A DNA stretch of 64,000 nt from Guyanagaster necrorhizus (GCF_019112545.1 NW_025064885.1:633053-697052), one strand, 5' to 3'. Counted from the first letter of the stretch, positions 10,821 to 22,628 are shown. Notes: a model not told the origin generated them from the letters alone. A program made the numbers and translations.

Positions 10821-12806
10821 ATGACCATAGACGACTCGCTCTGCCACCTTGGTATGGGTCACGATATCTCAGAGCTCGTCCAGCAGCGGCGCTCTCGTGA
10901 CTGGACCTTCTATCTCGTCCTCTTCGCCGTCGTCGGTCCTGTCTGGCTCGTCGTTCCAGCTTGCTGGGGTTTCGTCATGTACGCGACAGCTACCCGTGCC
11001 CTCTGGGACTTTGGATGGCTGGGAAACTCCGCTTTCGCTGTTGCTCTGTTCGAGGTCTGTTCGGGTCTAAATTAATCAAAACATATAAAGCAGTTGTTGA
11101 CCGGTCGTCGTACAGATTTTCTTTAGCATCTACTACAGCTATCTTGCATGGAGCTTGTCTGACCCGACGACAACGCCAATACGTAGCGTAGAGGAACTGC
11201 AGATCGCTTTGACACGAGTCATCAAGGCGGGCCTCGCCAATCTTTCTGAGGACGACTTTGACACAGAGTCTCTAGACGAGTCAAGACCAGGGAGTCCAGA
11301 AGAGGACATCATACAGCTCGACCGCGATGATCCTCGAGCGATCGACTTTCGCAATTCTTTCCGAACGTTTGTCACGCGTCATGTTCTTTGCATTATTTGC
11401 TGACTGTGATATTCAGTTGGTTTGGTTTCGTTCCTTGGTCCCAAGTCCGATTGCATGAGGTTCGGCAGTGGCTTTATTGGGCACTCTTTAATGCTGAGCT
11501 ACCTCCGTTGGATACGCTCCCTGAAGATCGTCGTGCTGCGTTAGATGCAGTGGTCCAAATGTTCCAGAAGCGTGTTGGTAGGCCGGTGCCCGAAGGTCGT
11601 TCTCCTCACATCAAGACCGTGCGTCTGAGTGTGGATAAATTCAATGCCTGCTGGCGCCCATTTCTCACGTATGTCCTGGTCTTTATGCTAAATTACATGG
11701 CAAAAGCCCGTCTGCGCAACAAATATGGCGTTAATTTCTCTTCCCACGGGGGCCTGGAGTAGGTCTGCACACCTGTCGCCTTGTTCTGTTCTCAAAATTG
11801 CATTACAGATATGGCATTCGCATTCCGGATACCTGGGACGCCGCCTCTGGACCTCGGCCAATTGTGTTCTTCCATGGGCTTGGGCTTGGAATATCTCAAT
11901 ACAAACTTGCGCTATCTCGTCTTCTCCAGCATTTCAAAGACCGTCCCTTTCTCGTCATACTACAGCCCCACGTCAGCCAGGATATTTTTCACCCCAACTT
12001 TTTAAAGCCCATGACCAGGGAACAAACGACAGAGCGACTGGCTCGTCTTTTGGTTCACCTTGGTTGGGCTGACCTGGCAAATCCGGAACCGACAGAAGAG
12101 AAGGTCAAAGGGACCCTTGGAAAGAAAGGTGTAACAATGCTGAGTCATTCAAAGTACGTGTGTTGTTGTCCAATTAGGGATAAACTGCTAAGTTCAAAGC
12201 AGTGGGACATATTGCCATGGTTGGATGCTTAAGGACTATCCTCACATGATTACCCGGTCGTGTTTTGTTGACCCCGTCGCATTTTGTTGCTGGGAAGGAG
12301 GTATTTTCTGCTAACGATGTTTCCTTCACCATCTTGATTTCTTTGCAGACGTTTGCTACAACTTCCTCTATCGGCCATGTACCACGGTGAGTCTGTCGAG
12401 TTTGTTTCACGTGCTGTGTTCTCACATTCGGAACGCCAGGGTATCGACCTGATCATGCGTTATTTTGTAGGTACGGAGATTGGTATCGCAAATCTCCTCC
12501 AGCGGCAATACGATTGGTCTTCAAATGCCCTTTGGTATGAAGAGATACCCAATGCTCGCGATTACAACAAAACCTTCTTTGTTTTGGGCGGAAACGATAT
12601 CATAGTGAAAGCTCAGGTTTAACAATTTCCTCGTTGGTTTTTCGGATTGAATGCTCAATTATCTACGGCAGCGCGTCACACAATATCTTACTTCGCACGG
12701 GATAAGGAAGAATCTATACCTTGATCCTAAAGGACACCACGGACAGCCTTTTTTAGTTAACGGTGAAAGCCACGACAAAATCATTAGTTGGCTTCGGCTG
12801 GCATAA
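10821..12806 (+). CDS. Membrane-anchored alpha/beta hydrolase
   Basis: The product starts MTIDDSLCHLGMGHDISEL. Residues about 30-100 hold two or three hydrophobic helices (FYLVLFAVVGPVWLVVPACW; AFAVALFEIFFSIYYSYLAW). An acidic linker and a soluble alpha/beta-hydrolase domain follow: PIVFFHGLGLGISQYKLAL carries the HG oxyanion turn, TMLSHSNSGTYCHGW the probable nucleophile elbow, and FVLGGNDIIV and LYLDPKGHHGQPFLV place the Asp and His of the triad. It ends IISWLRLA. About seven introns were needed. This architecture is common in fungi, but the substrate is unknown; lipid or ester hydrolysis at a membrane is the likely chemistry. It is divergent from IDH1, with 220 bp between starts. Confidence 0.83.
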
Positions 12807-12964
12807 CGATAATTAATGTTACTAACAACGTTCAGATCTAATGCTGGGGTATATAATCTAATAGGAAAGAGGATAACAGTGGTTTTGGTAGACTGTAATG
12901 TAGAAAACGTCGCAAGTTAAGGACAACGATATATGGGTCTTGTATGAAGTATATCATAACCAAA

Positions 12965-14201
12965 CTAGATGTGGAGGATGCCATTGAACCTTGGAAACAG
13001 CTTCAGAGCGTTTCCAGAGACTATTTCCTGTAATCTCTCTTTTTTCTCGCTATAAAATCGTTCCAGATGAGATGTGTACCACTGAGCCGTCTCAGTAGAA
13101 ATCACTGCTCAAGGTATTATTAGTAATTAAAAAAAAAGATGAAAATATTACACATCTACCAGGAAAGTCAGTACCAAAAAGAAGACGATCCTGCGGAGCA
13201 AATGACTCAATCATAATGAGATTTGTTTCGTAAGAAGCCAGGGCGGTGTCGAAATAAAAACTTTTGAAGTCCTCCATTATCTCATCGGGTGTCAGTGTAC
13301 AGCCCATGTAGGGTGAAAGACCAGCAACTCGGCTGGCAAGAATGACGGTACTGCCACCCATGTGAGATAATATAATCTTCACGTCACCGTACTTGCGCTT
13401 CTTCCCTTCAGATGAGAGATAAATACGTCCTTGAAATAGATATGGCATACTTGCTGACCTGTAGCAACGAGATGGGCTGCGGCTTTATAAGTCTCGTTTG
13501 GGACCTATATATATATCAGGGATTTAATAATGACACTGGAAACCAACAAGGACCGACGCACTTCAGTTACAGGAAGGCCTAGGAATTCACAGGGCCATGG
13601 AGTCGATGAAGGGTTCTGAGCGCCATGAACAAATACCACCGCTTTCCGTCGATTGAGCTCTTCCCAGATCGGATCGTACTTGTCATCACCCAGATACCCT
13701 GTAAGGGAGATGATTAAAGGGAGAACTCTTTATCAAGAGATAGAAAGCTCTCACTGCCGTTTGGTCCTTCACCGATAGTTGTAGAGAGACCGACTCCATC
13801 TGCATGAAGCACGTCAAAGGCATACGTAATTTCTATCAAGGCACCTATAAAACAATGTGAACGCATGTCTTCGATGTTTCCATGCGAATATACTTACCCT
13901 CCACATCGTCCAAGAACGGGAGATTCGCGAAAAAGCCAAACTTTCCAGGGTACCGTGCACAAATTTCTGCCGCATATTCGTTGTACTGTCTAGCCACTGC
14001 GCGATCTCCTTGACTGACGGAACCTTCAGAATACGCCGGGATAGAAAGAATTGCCGCGTCGATCCCTGTATCCGCAAGGCATTTCAAACTGATTGCAGGC
14101 GTCCATGGGAAGTTTTCAGTTGGGAATTTCCAGCCGACTGACCGCTGTTTCATGAGACCGGCGGCAGGGAAAAAATGGTGATGTACGTCGATACGAGGCA
14201 T
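12965..14201 (-). CDS. Amidohydrolase-2 family (ACMSD-like) metal-dependent decarboxylase/hydrolase
   Basis: The protein opens MPRIDVHHHFFPAAG, giving the metal-binding H-x-H pair of the amidohydrolase-2 fold. Later segments place the other ligands: VFVHGAQNPS, IILSHMGGSTVILASR and the RLLFGTDFPG aspartate. It ends with SGNALKLFPRFNGILHI, the usual NA-x-x-LF ending of the family. Relatives include aminocarboxymuconate-semialdehyde decarboxylase and 6-methylsalicylate or gamma-resorcylate decarboxylases, which act on aromatic or open-ring carboxylic acids. The exact substrate cannot be read from the sequence. Several short introns interrupt it. An SDR follows on the same strand, compatible with a small catabolic pair, but no regulator or permease stands next to them. 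Confidence 0.85.
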
Positions 14202-14473
14202 GGTAATTACAGGTACTGATGTGTCAAGAGCATCCTTCGATCATCTCTCTATATGCACAGATGACAAATCATGGCGGCTTTTGAAGACGCAAACGGGTTT
14301 AACGAATATTCTGTGACTGTACGTTAATGAATTAGCGGAGCCTCCACTACAAGGGTACGGATTAAAAATGCAAAAGGTCCCCCAAGTTTCACATTATGCT
14401 CTAGAAGACAGACGTATTAGCAGATGAACTAAGCCAGAAGACAAAAGCCTTACTTATACCATACCACGTCAAA

Positions 14474-15451
14474 TTAACTTCTGAAGGGCGTGCAGGACTC
14501 ATCGTTCCAGCTGACGAATCGCCCGCTCAAAGATGCAGGTGCTTGCAGAGAAAGGGCGGCTATTACACGACCAGGTAGATCTGGAGACAGAAGTTCGCCG
14601 CTGGTATGGTAATTTAGGAATTTCTGATAGTCTTTGGCAGACATGCTCTCGCCGCCGGTGGTTCTCAGCATAGCTTGCATCTGGGATCATATCAACAAAG
14701 AATCATATACGACTATCGTTGGGCCACTTACATCTGTGTCGACAACACCAGGCCTGAGAGCAACTGAAGTCACTTTCGATTCCTCTTCAGACAAGGTTCT
14801 GCAAAACAAATATCAAGTCATCATATAAAGTATTTTGTCATGGGGTATATGTACCTGCAAAGGCTATTCATAGCTGCCTTGGATGCATTATAAGGTCCCC
14901 ACGCCGGTGTTCCTTTGACGGCAGAACCGGAACTGACAAAGATGATCCTACCACCGACATCGCTCCGTCTCAGCGCGGGCAGCGCTGCTCTGACAGCAGT
15001 GATTAAGGAGAAAAAGTTGACATCAAAATGCGTTTTCCAGGAAGACAGAGGGGTAGAATCCCCAATACGGCACATGGGTTCCACCACGGCAGCATTCAAA
15101 ACAAGCCCATCAATATGACTGAAATGTTGTTCCACCTGCAAGATGGCCCGAACCAGCGAGGGTTCATCGGACCTGCAAAGCGAAAGTGAGGAGGTGATAT
15201 AAATGGTAAATATCGCCCGCTTACACGTCGCATTGAATATGTAGAAGGTTGTCTGACAACAGTGTCTCTAATTCAGGTGTGCGGGTTCGGGAAATCGCGG
15301 CCACATTAACATTGAATGTGTCGAGCAGTATCTTGACGACGGCCAGACCTATTCCTCTGTAGGTTGAAATGAGATGAGTCTATATGTGTATGCGCATTCT
15401 GCACAACCTGGATGCGCCAGTAACGACGACGACTGATTTCCGAGTCGACAT
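14474..15451 (-). CDS. Short-chain dehydrogenase/reductase
   Basis: Classical NAD(P)-binding SDR. It starts MSTRKSVVVVTGASRGIGLA, the TGxxxGxG nucleotide-binding motif, which is split by the first intron. The fold continues with HIQCDV, DGLVLNAAVVEP (NA-A motif), GRIIFVSSGSAVKGTP (catalytic Ser), then WGPYNASKAAMNSLCR with the catalytic Tyr-x-x-x-Lys. The C-terminus has VALRPGVVDTDMQ and ends NDESCTPFRS. Length about 250 residues is normal. It resembles fungal sepiapterin-reductase-like SDRs. The substrate is unknown. It sits 272 bp upstream of the ACMSD-like gene on the same strand and diverges from PDH E1 beta, with 157 bp between starts. Confidence 0.88.
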
Positions 15452-15608
15452 GGTTTGCGAGATTACCCGCCCGGGCCGGCACTTTCATGCGACCTTCCGA
15501 ATGGAGATTCGGAGTTTGAACTTTGGTTCTCGGGATTTCTCCCCCAAAGTAATATTTTTACGCGTCTCAGAACGCCAGCTGGCCATTGTTACCCATCCTG
15601 CCATCGAT

Positions 15609-17033
15609 ATGGTCCCCCGTCTGGTCCTCTCTCGTTTATCTCCTGCATTTTCCAGTGTCCGGTCCTCGTCAATACTCACGCGCAATGCTTTTCGGTCAGT
15701 GCGCGGATATGCGACGGCCGACAGTGAACACACGGTGCGCCTGGCCGCCTCAGGCGAATTTTATGCGAGACATATTCTTATGTTTTCTTAGATGACCGTT
15801 CGTGATGCTCTCAATGCTGCTATGGAGGAGGAGATGATTCGTGACGACAGCGTTTTCATTCTCGGGGAAGAAGTGGCTCGTTACAATGGTGCCTACAAGG
15901 TGAGCTGCAGTGCTCTTTGAATGTTGCGTGTTGCCGACAATAAGCTCCCAAGGTCACCAAGGGACTGCTTGATAAATTTGGTGAAAAACGGGTCGTCGAC
16001 ACGCCCATTACGGAGATGGGATTCGCAGGCTTGGCTACAGGGGCTGCATTGGCTGGATTGAGGCCCATGTTTGTCGTTCACTCTTCTCCGGAGATGCGAA
16101 TACTCACTTCACTAACCAGCTGTGAATTTATGACGTTCAACTTTGCCATGCAAGCAATTGACCAGATTGTCAACTCTGCTGGCAAGACGTATTACATGTC
16201 TGGCGGAAATGTCCCAGTACCCATAGTATTTCGTGGTCCTAACGGTGCTGCGGCTGGCGTGGCTGCTCAGCACTCACAGGATTATGCAGCTTGGTATGGA
16301 TCTATTCCTGGTTTGAAAGTGGTTAGCCCATGGAATGCTGAGGACTGCAAAGGACTGCTCAAGGTGCTTGTGTTGTTTCGCATTAACTGAGTGACTACTG
16401 ATTCTCGTTTAGAGCGCTATTCGGGACCCTAATCCTGTCGTATTCCTTGAAAATGAGATGATGTATGGTATCTCATTCCCCATGTCCGCCGAGGCCATGT
16501 CGGAAGATTTCCTCATTCCTATCGGCAAATGTAAAGTCGAGCGCCAAGGGTCAGACGTGACTCTCATTGCCCACAGCAAGATGGTAACACATTGTCTTGA
16601 AGCTGCAGATGAATTGGCGAAGGAGGGCATAAAAGCGGAAGTCATTAACCTGCGAAGTATTCGACCTTTAGACATAGACACGATTAAGTGTTCGGTCAAA
16701 AAGACGAATCGGCAAGTAGCCTTCATACGAATTTTCCGTTATGCTGACACGATTCCTTAGGCTCGTTATTGTTGAGGGCGGTTTCCCAGCTTTCGGTGTC
16801 GGAAGTGAAATTTGTGCGCAAATCGTTGAGAGCGAGGCCTTTGACTACCTAGACGCGCCTGTTGAGCGGGTTACAGGTGCTGATGTCCCAACGCCTGTAT
16901 GTACTCTTTCTGCCCCTTTCTGTTCTTGGCTAATCAGACTGTCCAGTACGCCACGAAGCTGGAAGCACTTGCTTTCCCCGATACTAGCCTGATCATCAAG
17001 GTGGCGAAGCGCGCACTTTACCGGACGAACTGA
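15609..17033 (+). CDS. PDB1: Pyruvate dehydrogenase E1 component subunit beta, mitochondrial
   Basis: Beta subunit of the thiamine-diphosphate E1 enzyme, which decarboxylates pyruvate in the mitochondrial matrix and feeds acetyl-CoA into the TCA cycle. The first exon gives an Arg/Ser-rich presequence, [20 protein letters not shown]. The catalytic part starts [15 protein letters not shown] and contains [69 protein letters not shown] and [18 protein letters not shown] sequence, then [17 protein letters not shown]. It ends [11 protein letters not shown]. About five introns. The full family length is present and no damage is seen. Confidence 0.95.
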
Positions 17034-17441
17034 TGTTTATGACGGATACATACTGTTTTTCTCTGTCGCTGTTCTGCTGTTTCACAATAGACGCTATTTC
17101 GGATCCCCAACCTTTAAAATGTTTAGAACAGGAGAGATACCGTTCCTGCGGCTCAATGTTTTAAGACTGCTGCATAATTCCGACATGATGGCGGCGTATA
17201 AGTCTAGATAATGACTACGACCGCGACCGTAAGGACTTGACGGTGGGTCACTGGATCTTGACAAGCAGCCATCTGTGAGATCAAGTTCCACACCACATCA
17301 CCGGCGGTCAACAAACTGAAACAGCTGGAGTTATTACGATAGAATGGGTTTCAGGATAGATGCAGTGGTTTCTGCCGTTGCCATTGGTAGTCTGAGGAAG
17401 ATATTAGCACAGCCACCTACTTTTACCTTCCCTCCACCATC
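17034..17441. other. Intergenic gap
   Basis: Between the PDB1 stop and the BUD20 start. It serves as the 5' flank of BUD20. I see nothing else in it. Confidence 0.6.
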
Positions 17442-17971
17442 ATGGGACGTCTTCGTCGTTCAAGAGTCCACAAAGCGCAAAGGGATGTCCACAGAGCCAC
17501 AAGAACTCGGGTATGCCTATATATTACTGTCCAAGAACCTCACTCATGCCAGCCCAGGTTCGAACGAAAGATCTGGATTTAATTCAATTAATCGACCTCG
17601 ATCCTAAAGTACGCTCTAAACGCTACACAAGACGTTGCTCTCTGACGATACCTCGTTCGTAGAATCGCGCAGCTCTCGAAGCGCAGCCTCTGGACTTTGA
17701 GAAGCCTGGATTGGCGCAGCACTATTGTGTTGAATGTGCAAAGTGAGTTCTGAATGCTGTTTGAAAAAAAAAAAAAGTGTTGAGATATGTCTGCAGATAC
17801 TACGAGACCGATGTCGCCTTGCGGTCCCACTGGAGAAGCAAAGTGCATAAACGGCGATGCAAACAACTGAAAGAGCCAGCGTATACAATCGAGGAGTCAG
17901 AGAGAGCAGCGGGCTTGAGTCGAGAGAATCGAAGACCAGCGCATGCGGTCATCCAGGACGTCGCTATGTGA
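17442..17971 (+). CDS. BUD20: BUD20/ZNF593-like C2H2 zinc finger, 60S ribosome biogenesis
   Basis: Small basic protein, about 120 residues in four exons. It starts MGRLRRSRVHKAQRDVHRA, continues RTRVRTKDLDLIQLIDLD and then a single C2H2 finger: QHYCVECAKYYETDVALRSH with His residues in the H-x5-H run HWRSKVH. It ends AGLSRENRRPAHAVIQDVAM. This matches Bud20 (ZNF593 in animals), a shuttling factor of pre-60S particles involved in export. The donor of the third intron is GTGAGT and is followed by an A13 run within the intron. Identification is secure from the finger and the arginine-rich N-terminus. Confidence 0.93.
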
Positions 17972-18140
17972 CGCCATTTCAGGCCGGTCTTTTCTTTGCT
18001 TGTATCTTGTACGTTCGTATATCACACTGGTGATATTGTCATCTTTTCAACGGATCACGATGTCAAGAGAACCACTTGTACCTACGTGGACATAGTTTGT
18101 CGCAATGGAAAAGTAACAAAGTGTGTTTGCAAATAACCTC

Positions 18141-18935
18141 CTACTCGCTGTCCATCCTCGTATTTGATCCTGATGTCACCCTTGGCCGCGGACGCTCAGG
18201 CTGAAGCATTTTCCTTCCACCATAAGACGCCCACGATGCCGAACAGAAACTGCGTGTTGCATTGACGCCCTTCGTAGGGCTGGACAAGGGAACTCGCAAG
18301 CCTGCACCAATACCTTCTTCCTCGCCCAGCTCTGGCACCTCGACGTCCGGATCCACAGGTATCGAGTATGGGGTAATAAGGCCCCCATTTTCTTCATCTG
18401 AGTTGCTTGAAGAGGAGTCACTGCTCAAGAATCGTGCAATGCGCGCGAGAATGGGTTGTGGTTCATGCATCTCCGAGGGTCCTAGACCTAGCGCGGGGCT
18501 TGGATACAAAAAGCCTTCTTCTCCAGAGCTTTCCGAGTTGGAGCTGCTCTGGCTACCTGTGCTGTTTCCGGAAGACGCCACATTTATGCTAGGTATAGAG
18601 CCGGACGAGGGAATCTCAAGAGGCATAGTGTTAAGCGGCCCATTGAACTGAGGGCGCCGCGTGAACAACTTGGTCTTCTTCAGACATGTACCAAGTGTCT
18701 GTAGCGCCAACGCGTCGTCGAAGTTGTGGAAGAGAGATGCGCGACATGGGGGTTGATGGTGAGAATGGACTCGATTACACTCTGAACCTCGTAAGAGATA
18801 GGCAAGACAGTCCTCAGAGGATGTTGACCATAAGAATTCCGAGAGACCAGCAACGATCAGAGATCGGTCGTCCGGGCCGGTACGGGTTATTGGTTGCTCG
18901 GCACTTGCCGGAACATCAAAAAAGGTGACCGTCAT
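18141..18935 (-). CDS. Uncharacterised Ser-rich protein, intronless
   Basis: A single 264-codon frame from an ATG at 18933-18935 to a stop at 18141-18143. The N-terminal 110 residues look like a small ordered region (RSLIVAGLSEFLWSTSSEDC, FHNFDDALALQTLGTCLKKT). The remainder is low-complexity and Ser/Pro/Glu-rich (runs such as SSSNSESSGEEG and SSDSSSSNSDEEN), which suggests disorder and phosphorylation. I do not recognise the family. Its start codon overlaps that of the divergent gene at 18934. The length of the open frame and ordered composition support a real gene, but there is no domain proof. Confidence 0.6.
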   Translation of the reverse strand: MTVTFFDVPASAEQPITRTGPDDRSLIVAGLSEFLWSTSSEDCLAYLLRGSECNRVHSHHQPPCRASLFHNFDDALALQTLGTCLKKTKLFTRRPQFNGPLNTMPLEIPSSGSIPSINVASSGNSTGSQSSSNSESSGEEGFLYPSPALGLGPSEMHEPQPILARIARFLSSDSSSSNSDEENGGLITPYSIPVDPDVEVPELGEEEGIGAGLRVPLSSPTKGVNATRSFCSASWASYGGRKMLQPERPRPRVTSGSNTRMDSE

Positions 18936-19605
18936 GTCCCATCGTCTGGCACGTCCTCTGTGTCATCTAAATGTCCCACGCATACGCTACTCCTCCTCGT
19001 CCATCAAGAGAAAACCAACCAAACAAGTACCAATGCTACCCCCCCAAAAATTACGCGCCCTCATCTCAGTCTACCACGGCACCGAGTCCTTTGTCACTCC
19101 CGAAAATCTCTCAGAGCGTATCGACGACGCCTTTACCAGATCTGCCGGGGGTACTGCACTCAATTCTTTCAAAAAGTATGACAATCTGAGGAAACTCAGA
19201 CTCGCACAGAGGGAGATGGCGAAACTGTGGGAATGGGACCGTCAGATATCTTTTGGGAATCCGGCTATGGAGGAGAGAGAAGCGAGGATCATCGAAGCAC
19301 TGTATGGTGTGGATACAAGTGATCCACTATACTGCAGGTATCCTGGACTGGACCTCTTGCAGGATGCTGACCGGGTTCCCGCCTCTCGTGAAGACGCAAA
19401 GTCTGTTGTCTCTCAGGCCGAGCCGCTACCTGTTCCGGAGGAGTTTACAGAGGATTATTCGGCACTGGAGCTTGTGGGTAATGCTGTTTCAGAGACAAAG
19501 TATCGCACAAGCAACTATCCCATTCCCGACAAATTCGTGGAACTCATCAGGCGGCAAATCCGGCCATCCATACCAGATTCCTCTTCAGACGAGGTTCTCC
19601 TATGA
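18934..19605 (+). CDS. Uncharacterised, probably mitochondrial protein
   Basis: A single open frame of about 223 codons from ATG 18934-18936. The N-terminus MSHRLARPLCHLNVPRIRYS is rich in Arg, Ser and hydrophobics with no acidic residue, fitting a mitochondrial presequence. The body begins LPPQKLRALISVYHGTESF and includes ENLSERIDDAF, a basic helix near KKYDNLRKLRLAQREMAKLW and an acidic Pro-rich C-terminus (PVPEEFTEDYSALEL). I recognise no domain. A GTG in frame at 18925 is not a likely start. The next in-frame Met (MLPPQKL, about 19033) would remove the presequence and is the alternative. Confidence 0.7.
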   Translation: MSHRLARPLCHLNVPRIRYSSSSIKRKPTKQVPMLPPQKLRALISVYHGTESFVTPENLSERIDDAFTRSAGGTALNSFKKYDNLRKLRLAQREMAKLWEWDRQISFGNPAMEEREARIIEALYGVDTSDPLYCRYPGLDLLQDADRVPASREDAKSVVSQAEPLPVPEEFTEDYSALELVGNAVSETKYRTSNYPIPDKFVELIRRQIRPSIPDSSSDEVLL

Positions 19606-19902
19606 TGAATTACTCTATGCGATAGGCAAGTCACAGGTCGACTTCAATAGCTCTTTTCCCTGAATAACACACATCCAGGCAATGTCTATCACCCTATTGG
19701 CAGAGTTTTGCGGGACAGTTTGCCTTATGCAGATTTCTGTCCCCACTTCTACCTCCAATGTTACCTACGATTGTATCATAACGCTTAGCCATAAATATCG
19801 GAGATTTGACTACACTTTCGTTTTTCCATCACTCTGAGGCGAAAACAGTTAGCAAACGCCAAAGAACGACAGAATCTTTAGCAACATACAATTCTATGTC
19901 TA

Positions 19903-22523
19903 TTAAGCACTTAAACGTATTCGCACTGCATTTGCGTGAGCCTGTAATCCTTCGCAGTCTGCCAGAGTCGCCACAATAGGACCCAGGACCTTGAGTCCTG
20001 CTGAAGACACCTCTTGCGATGTAATGTGTTTCTGGAAGGACAGTGTATTAACTCCGCTGAACTGTCGTGCGTAACCATTAGTAGGAAGAGTGTGATTTGT
20101 CCCAGAAGCATAATCTCCACAACTGTCAAGGCGTGTTAGGAAAAAAGTCACGCCTAATTTCTGCTGTTGACTAACCTTTCGGGCGAATATGAACCCACAA
20201 AGACACTACCGGCATTTTCAACTAGATCAACTCGACTGGCGGCATTCTCAAGATGCAAGATGAGGTGCTCAGGTGCGTAGTCATTGGAGAACACGAGGGC
20301 TTCCTCAACAGAAGATGCTCTGACAATAATGCTTTTTCCGATGGACTGCCGAACAATGTCGACTCTGGACAAAGCTCGTGCCTGCGAATCGACTTCTCTT
20401 TCTATGTGACTGAGATGTTTCTCTGTCAGATCAACGGCTACAAGGACGACTTGAGAGTCAACTCCATGTTCTGCTTGAGAAAGCAAATCGGCCGCGACGA
20501 AAGCGGCGTTTGCTGTATAATCAGCAATGACCTAAAGAGATATCAGTTCTGTAGATTAAAACGTGAGAAATGAACCACTCACAAGGACTTCGCTAGGCCC
20601 AGCTGGCATGTCAATACTAACGAGGGCATCGGTATCGTTCTGGACTAACATCTTTGCGGCCGTCACCCATTGATTGCCAGGTCCGAAAATTTTATCCACC
20701 TTTGGAACTGTATCAGTCCCATAGGCCAAGGCTGCAACGGCTTGCGCTCCTCCAGCTTTCAGCACAGTCGAAGCGCCAACCAAACTTGCCACATACATGA
20801 CCTCAGGAGAGATACTGCCATCTGCCCGCGGTGGGGTCGCCAAAACGATTTCCTTGCAGCCCGCAACCTGCGCTGGAATACCGAGCATAAGGGCGGTGGA
20901 AGGAAGTACGGCAGTGCCCCCTGGGACATAAAGACCAACTCTTGGTATAGGTCGCGCAAAACGGGAGCAAACGACACCAGGCATTGTTTCGACCACGAGA
21001 TGAGATCCACTTGACTGTGCCTCGTGGAATTTCCGAATGTTGGCATACGCTTGGTCGATGGCTGCTTTGACATCCGGGTCGATTTGCATTGTATCCGGGG
21101 AGAAGGGCGAAAATATGCACGTGGATGACAGTCGGGCTTTGTCGAATTTGGCTGTAAATTCGAGGAGTGCCGCATCTCCACGCGCTCGTATTTCAGAAAC
21201 GATAGGCTCGACCTTTTCGATCATCTCGCCGGATTTGAGCACAGGCCGACGGAGTAGCTGCGCGCGCTCTCGTGCTGAGATTGTGCTTAGGTCAGAGGCT
21301 CGCATCCGAATGGGACCGTCCGGACCCGCCGGAGGTACCGATGAGACGGATGGAGGCGGTTTTTCTGCAGAGCGGTTTTTCGATGCAGATGACCACTGAG
21401 GTTTCGAATTCCCAGGTCTACGCGTTACTCTCTTCGACTTCTTGTCCAGGGATCGCTCGATATCTGCGATTGTGACACCTGCAGCGATACATTTTGTGAG
21501 TACAAAATATATCAAGTCAGCAGCTTCAAATGCTACGTCCTCCTTCGTCTCAGCGGAACACAGCTCGTCTGCCTCTTCCATAATCTTTGAACGCAAGAGC
21601 TGAGGATCATTGAACAAACGTTTCGTATACGATCCTTCAGGCGCAGATACGAGGCGAGAAAGAAGGGTGGTTTCCAACGCTTGGAATCCTTTCGCATCGC
21701 CAAAACATGATTGGCGGTCTAGATGGCAGAATCCTGCGCCGTGTTGCACAACTCGGAACTCCAGACTATCAAAGTCGCAGTCGAGACTGATGCTGATCAC
21801 GTCCTGAGTCGCACCCGACGTTTCTCCTTTGCGCCAGAGGCCATGTTTTCGTGATTGGTAGACACCCTTTCCTGTTAAAATGCTTTCCTTCACCGATTCA
21901 GCAGAGGAATATACCAAGCCAAGTGAGTGACCACTCTGGCTGCAGACCACCGTGGGAAAGAGGCCATCAGGACGATCCGAGATTAAAGGAGCAACGAACG
22001 CGTCTCCGACATTTATTTGCGAGCCGGTGGTTGCGTGAAGGGTAAGCTGGTCGCTTGGAATGACTAGCGTTGCTTTGATGCCCAAAAGAGCGCGAATAGT
22101 AGATTTAGACGGCAAAGTAGGGGAGGATAGGACGTATATGTCGGATGCGGCGAAAAACTTGGATATTGAAGCAATCAAATCAAGGTCGACTGCTGGACTT
22201 TTAAGCAGGACCCCAGATATAGCGCTCCGAACCTTGTCGGAAACGGCACTGACGCTCTCGACGTCGAGCAAAAGGATGATTCTGTCATTGGGAATAATTC
22301 CTATGAGCTCCTTGGCCCATGTAAGAGGTACGATGACTTTTTCGGCGCCGTCGTCTAGAAACCCGGTGATGACTTGTAAATCAAAAGCTGGGCGATCAAT
22401 GAGTACATAAGACCTGTCTGGAAGGGGTCCTGTAGGCGAAGAGAGAATGGTGGGACCTATACGGTGAAGAATAGGGAAGAGCTTCCCACTGGGCTGCTCG
22501 AGGAGCGGCAGGAAGGAAGGCAT
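19903..22523 (-). CDS. HIS4: Trifunctional histidine biosynthesis protein HIS4
   Basis: One polypeptide carries three steps of histidine synthesis: phosphoribosyl-AMP cyclohydrolase, phosphoribosyl-ATP pyrophosphohydrolase and histidinol dehydrogenase. The large first exon holds the N-terminal fungal domain, the cyclohydrolase block (LVYSSAESVKESI, GAGFCHLDRQSCFG), the pyrophosphohydrolase helices (YTKRLFNDPQLLRSKIMEEA, AFEAADLIYFVL) and most of the dehydrogenase (RPIPRVGLYVPGGTAVLPST, GPGNQWVTAAKMLVQND, DMPAGPSEVLV). Two further exons supply LLSQAEHGVDSQ, NDYAPEHLILH, CGDYASGTNHTLPT and GYARQFSGVNTLSFQKHI. The start chosen is MPSFLPLLEQ; an in-frame ATG nine codons upstream (22550) is possible. 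Full length, no defects seen. Divergent from VPS24. Confidence 0.95.
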
Positions 22524-22628
22524 GGTAAGAGCAATGTTTATTCGGGTCAATTACCCAATATGTCCTGGTTCGGCAATTTCCGTAGTACTTCTCCCTTTCC
22601 TCTATCGCCCAACACGGCTTTCGCTACG

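Noticed and set aside
18262..18651. 129-codon plus-strand ORF
   Set aside because: Antisense shadow of the Ser-rich minus-strand gene; no ordered segment or start context.
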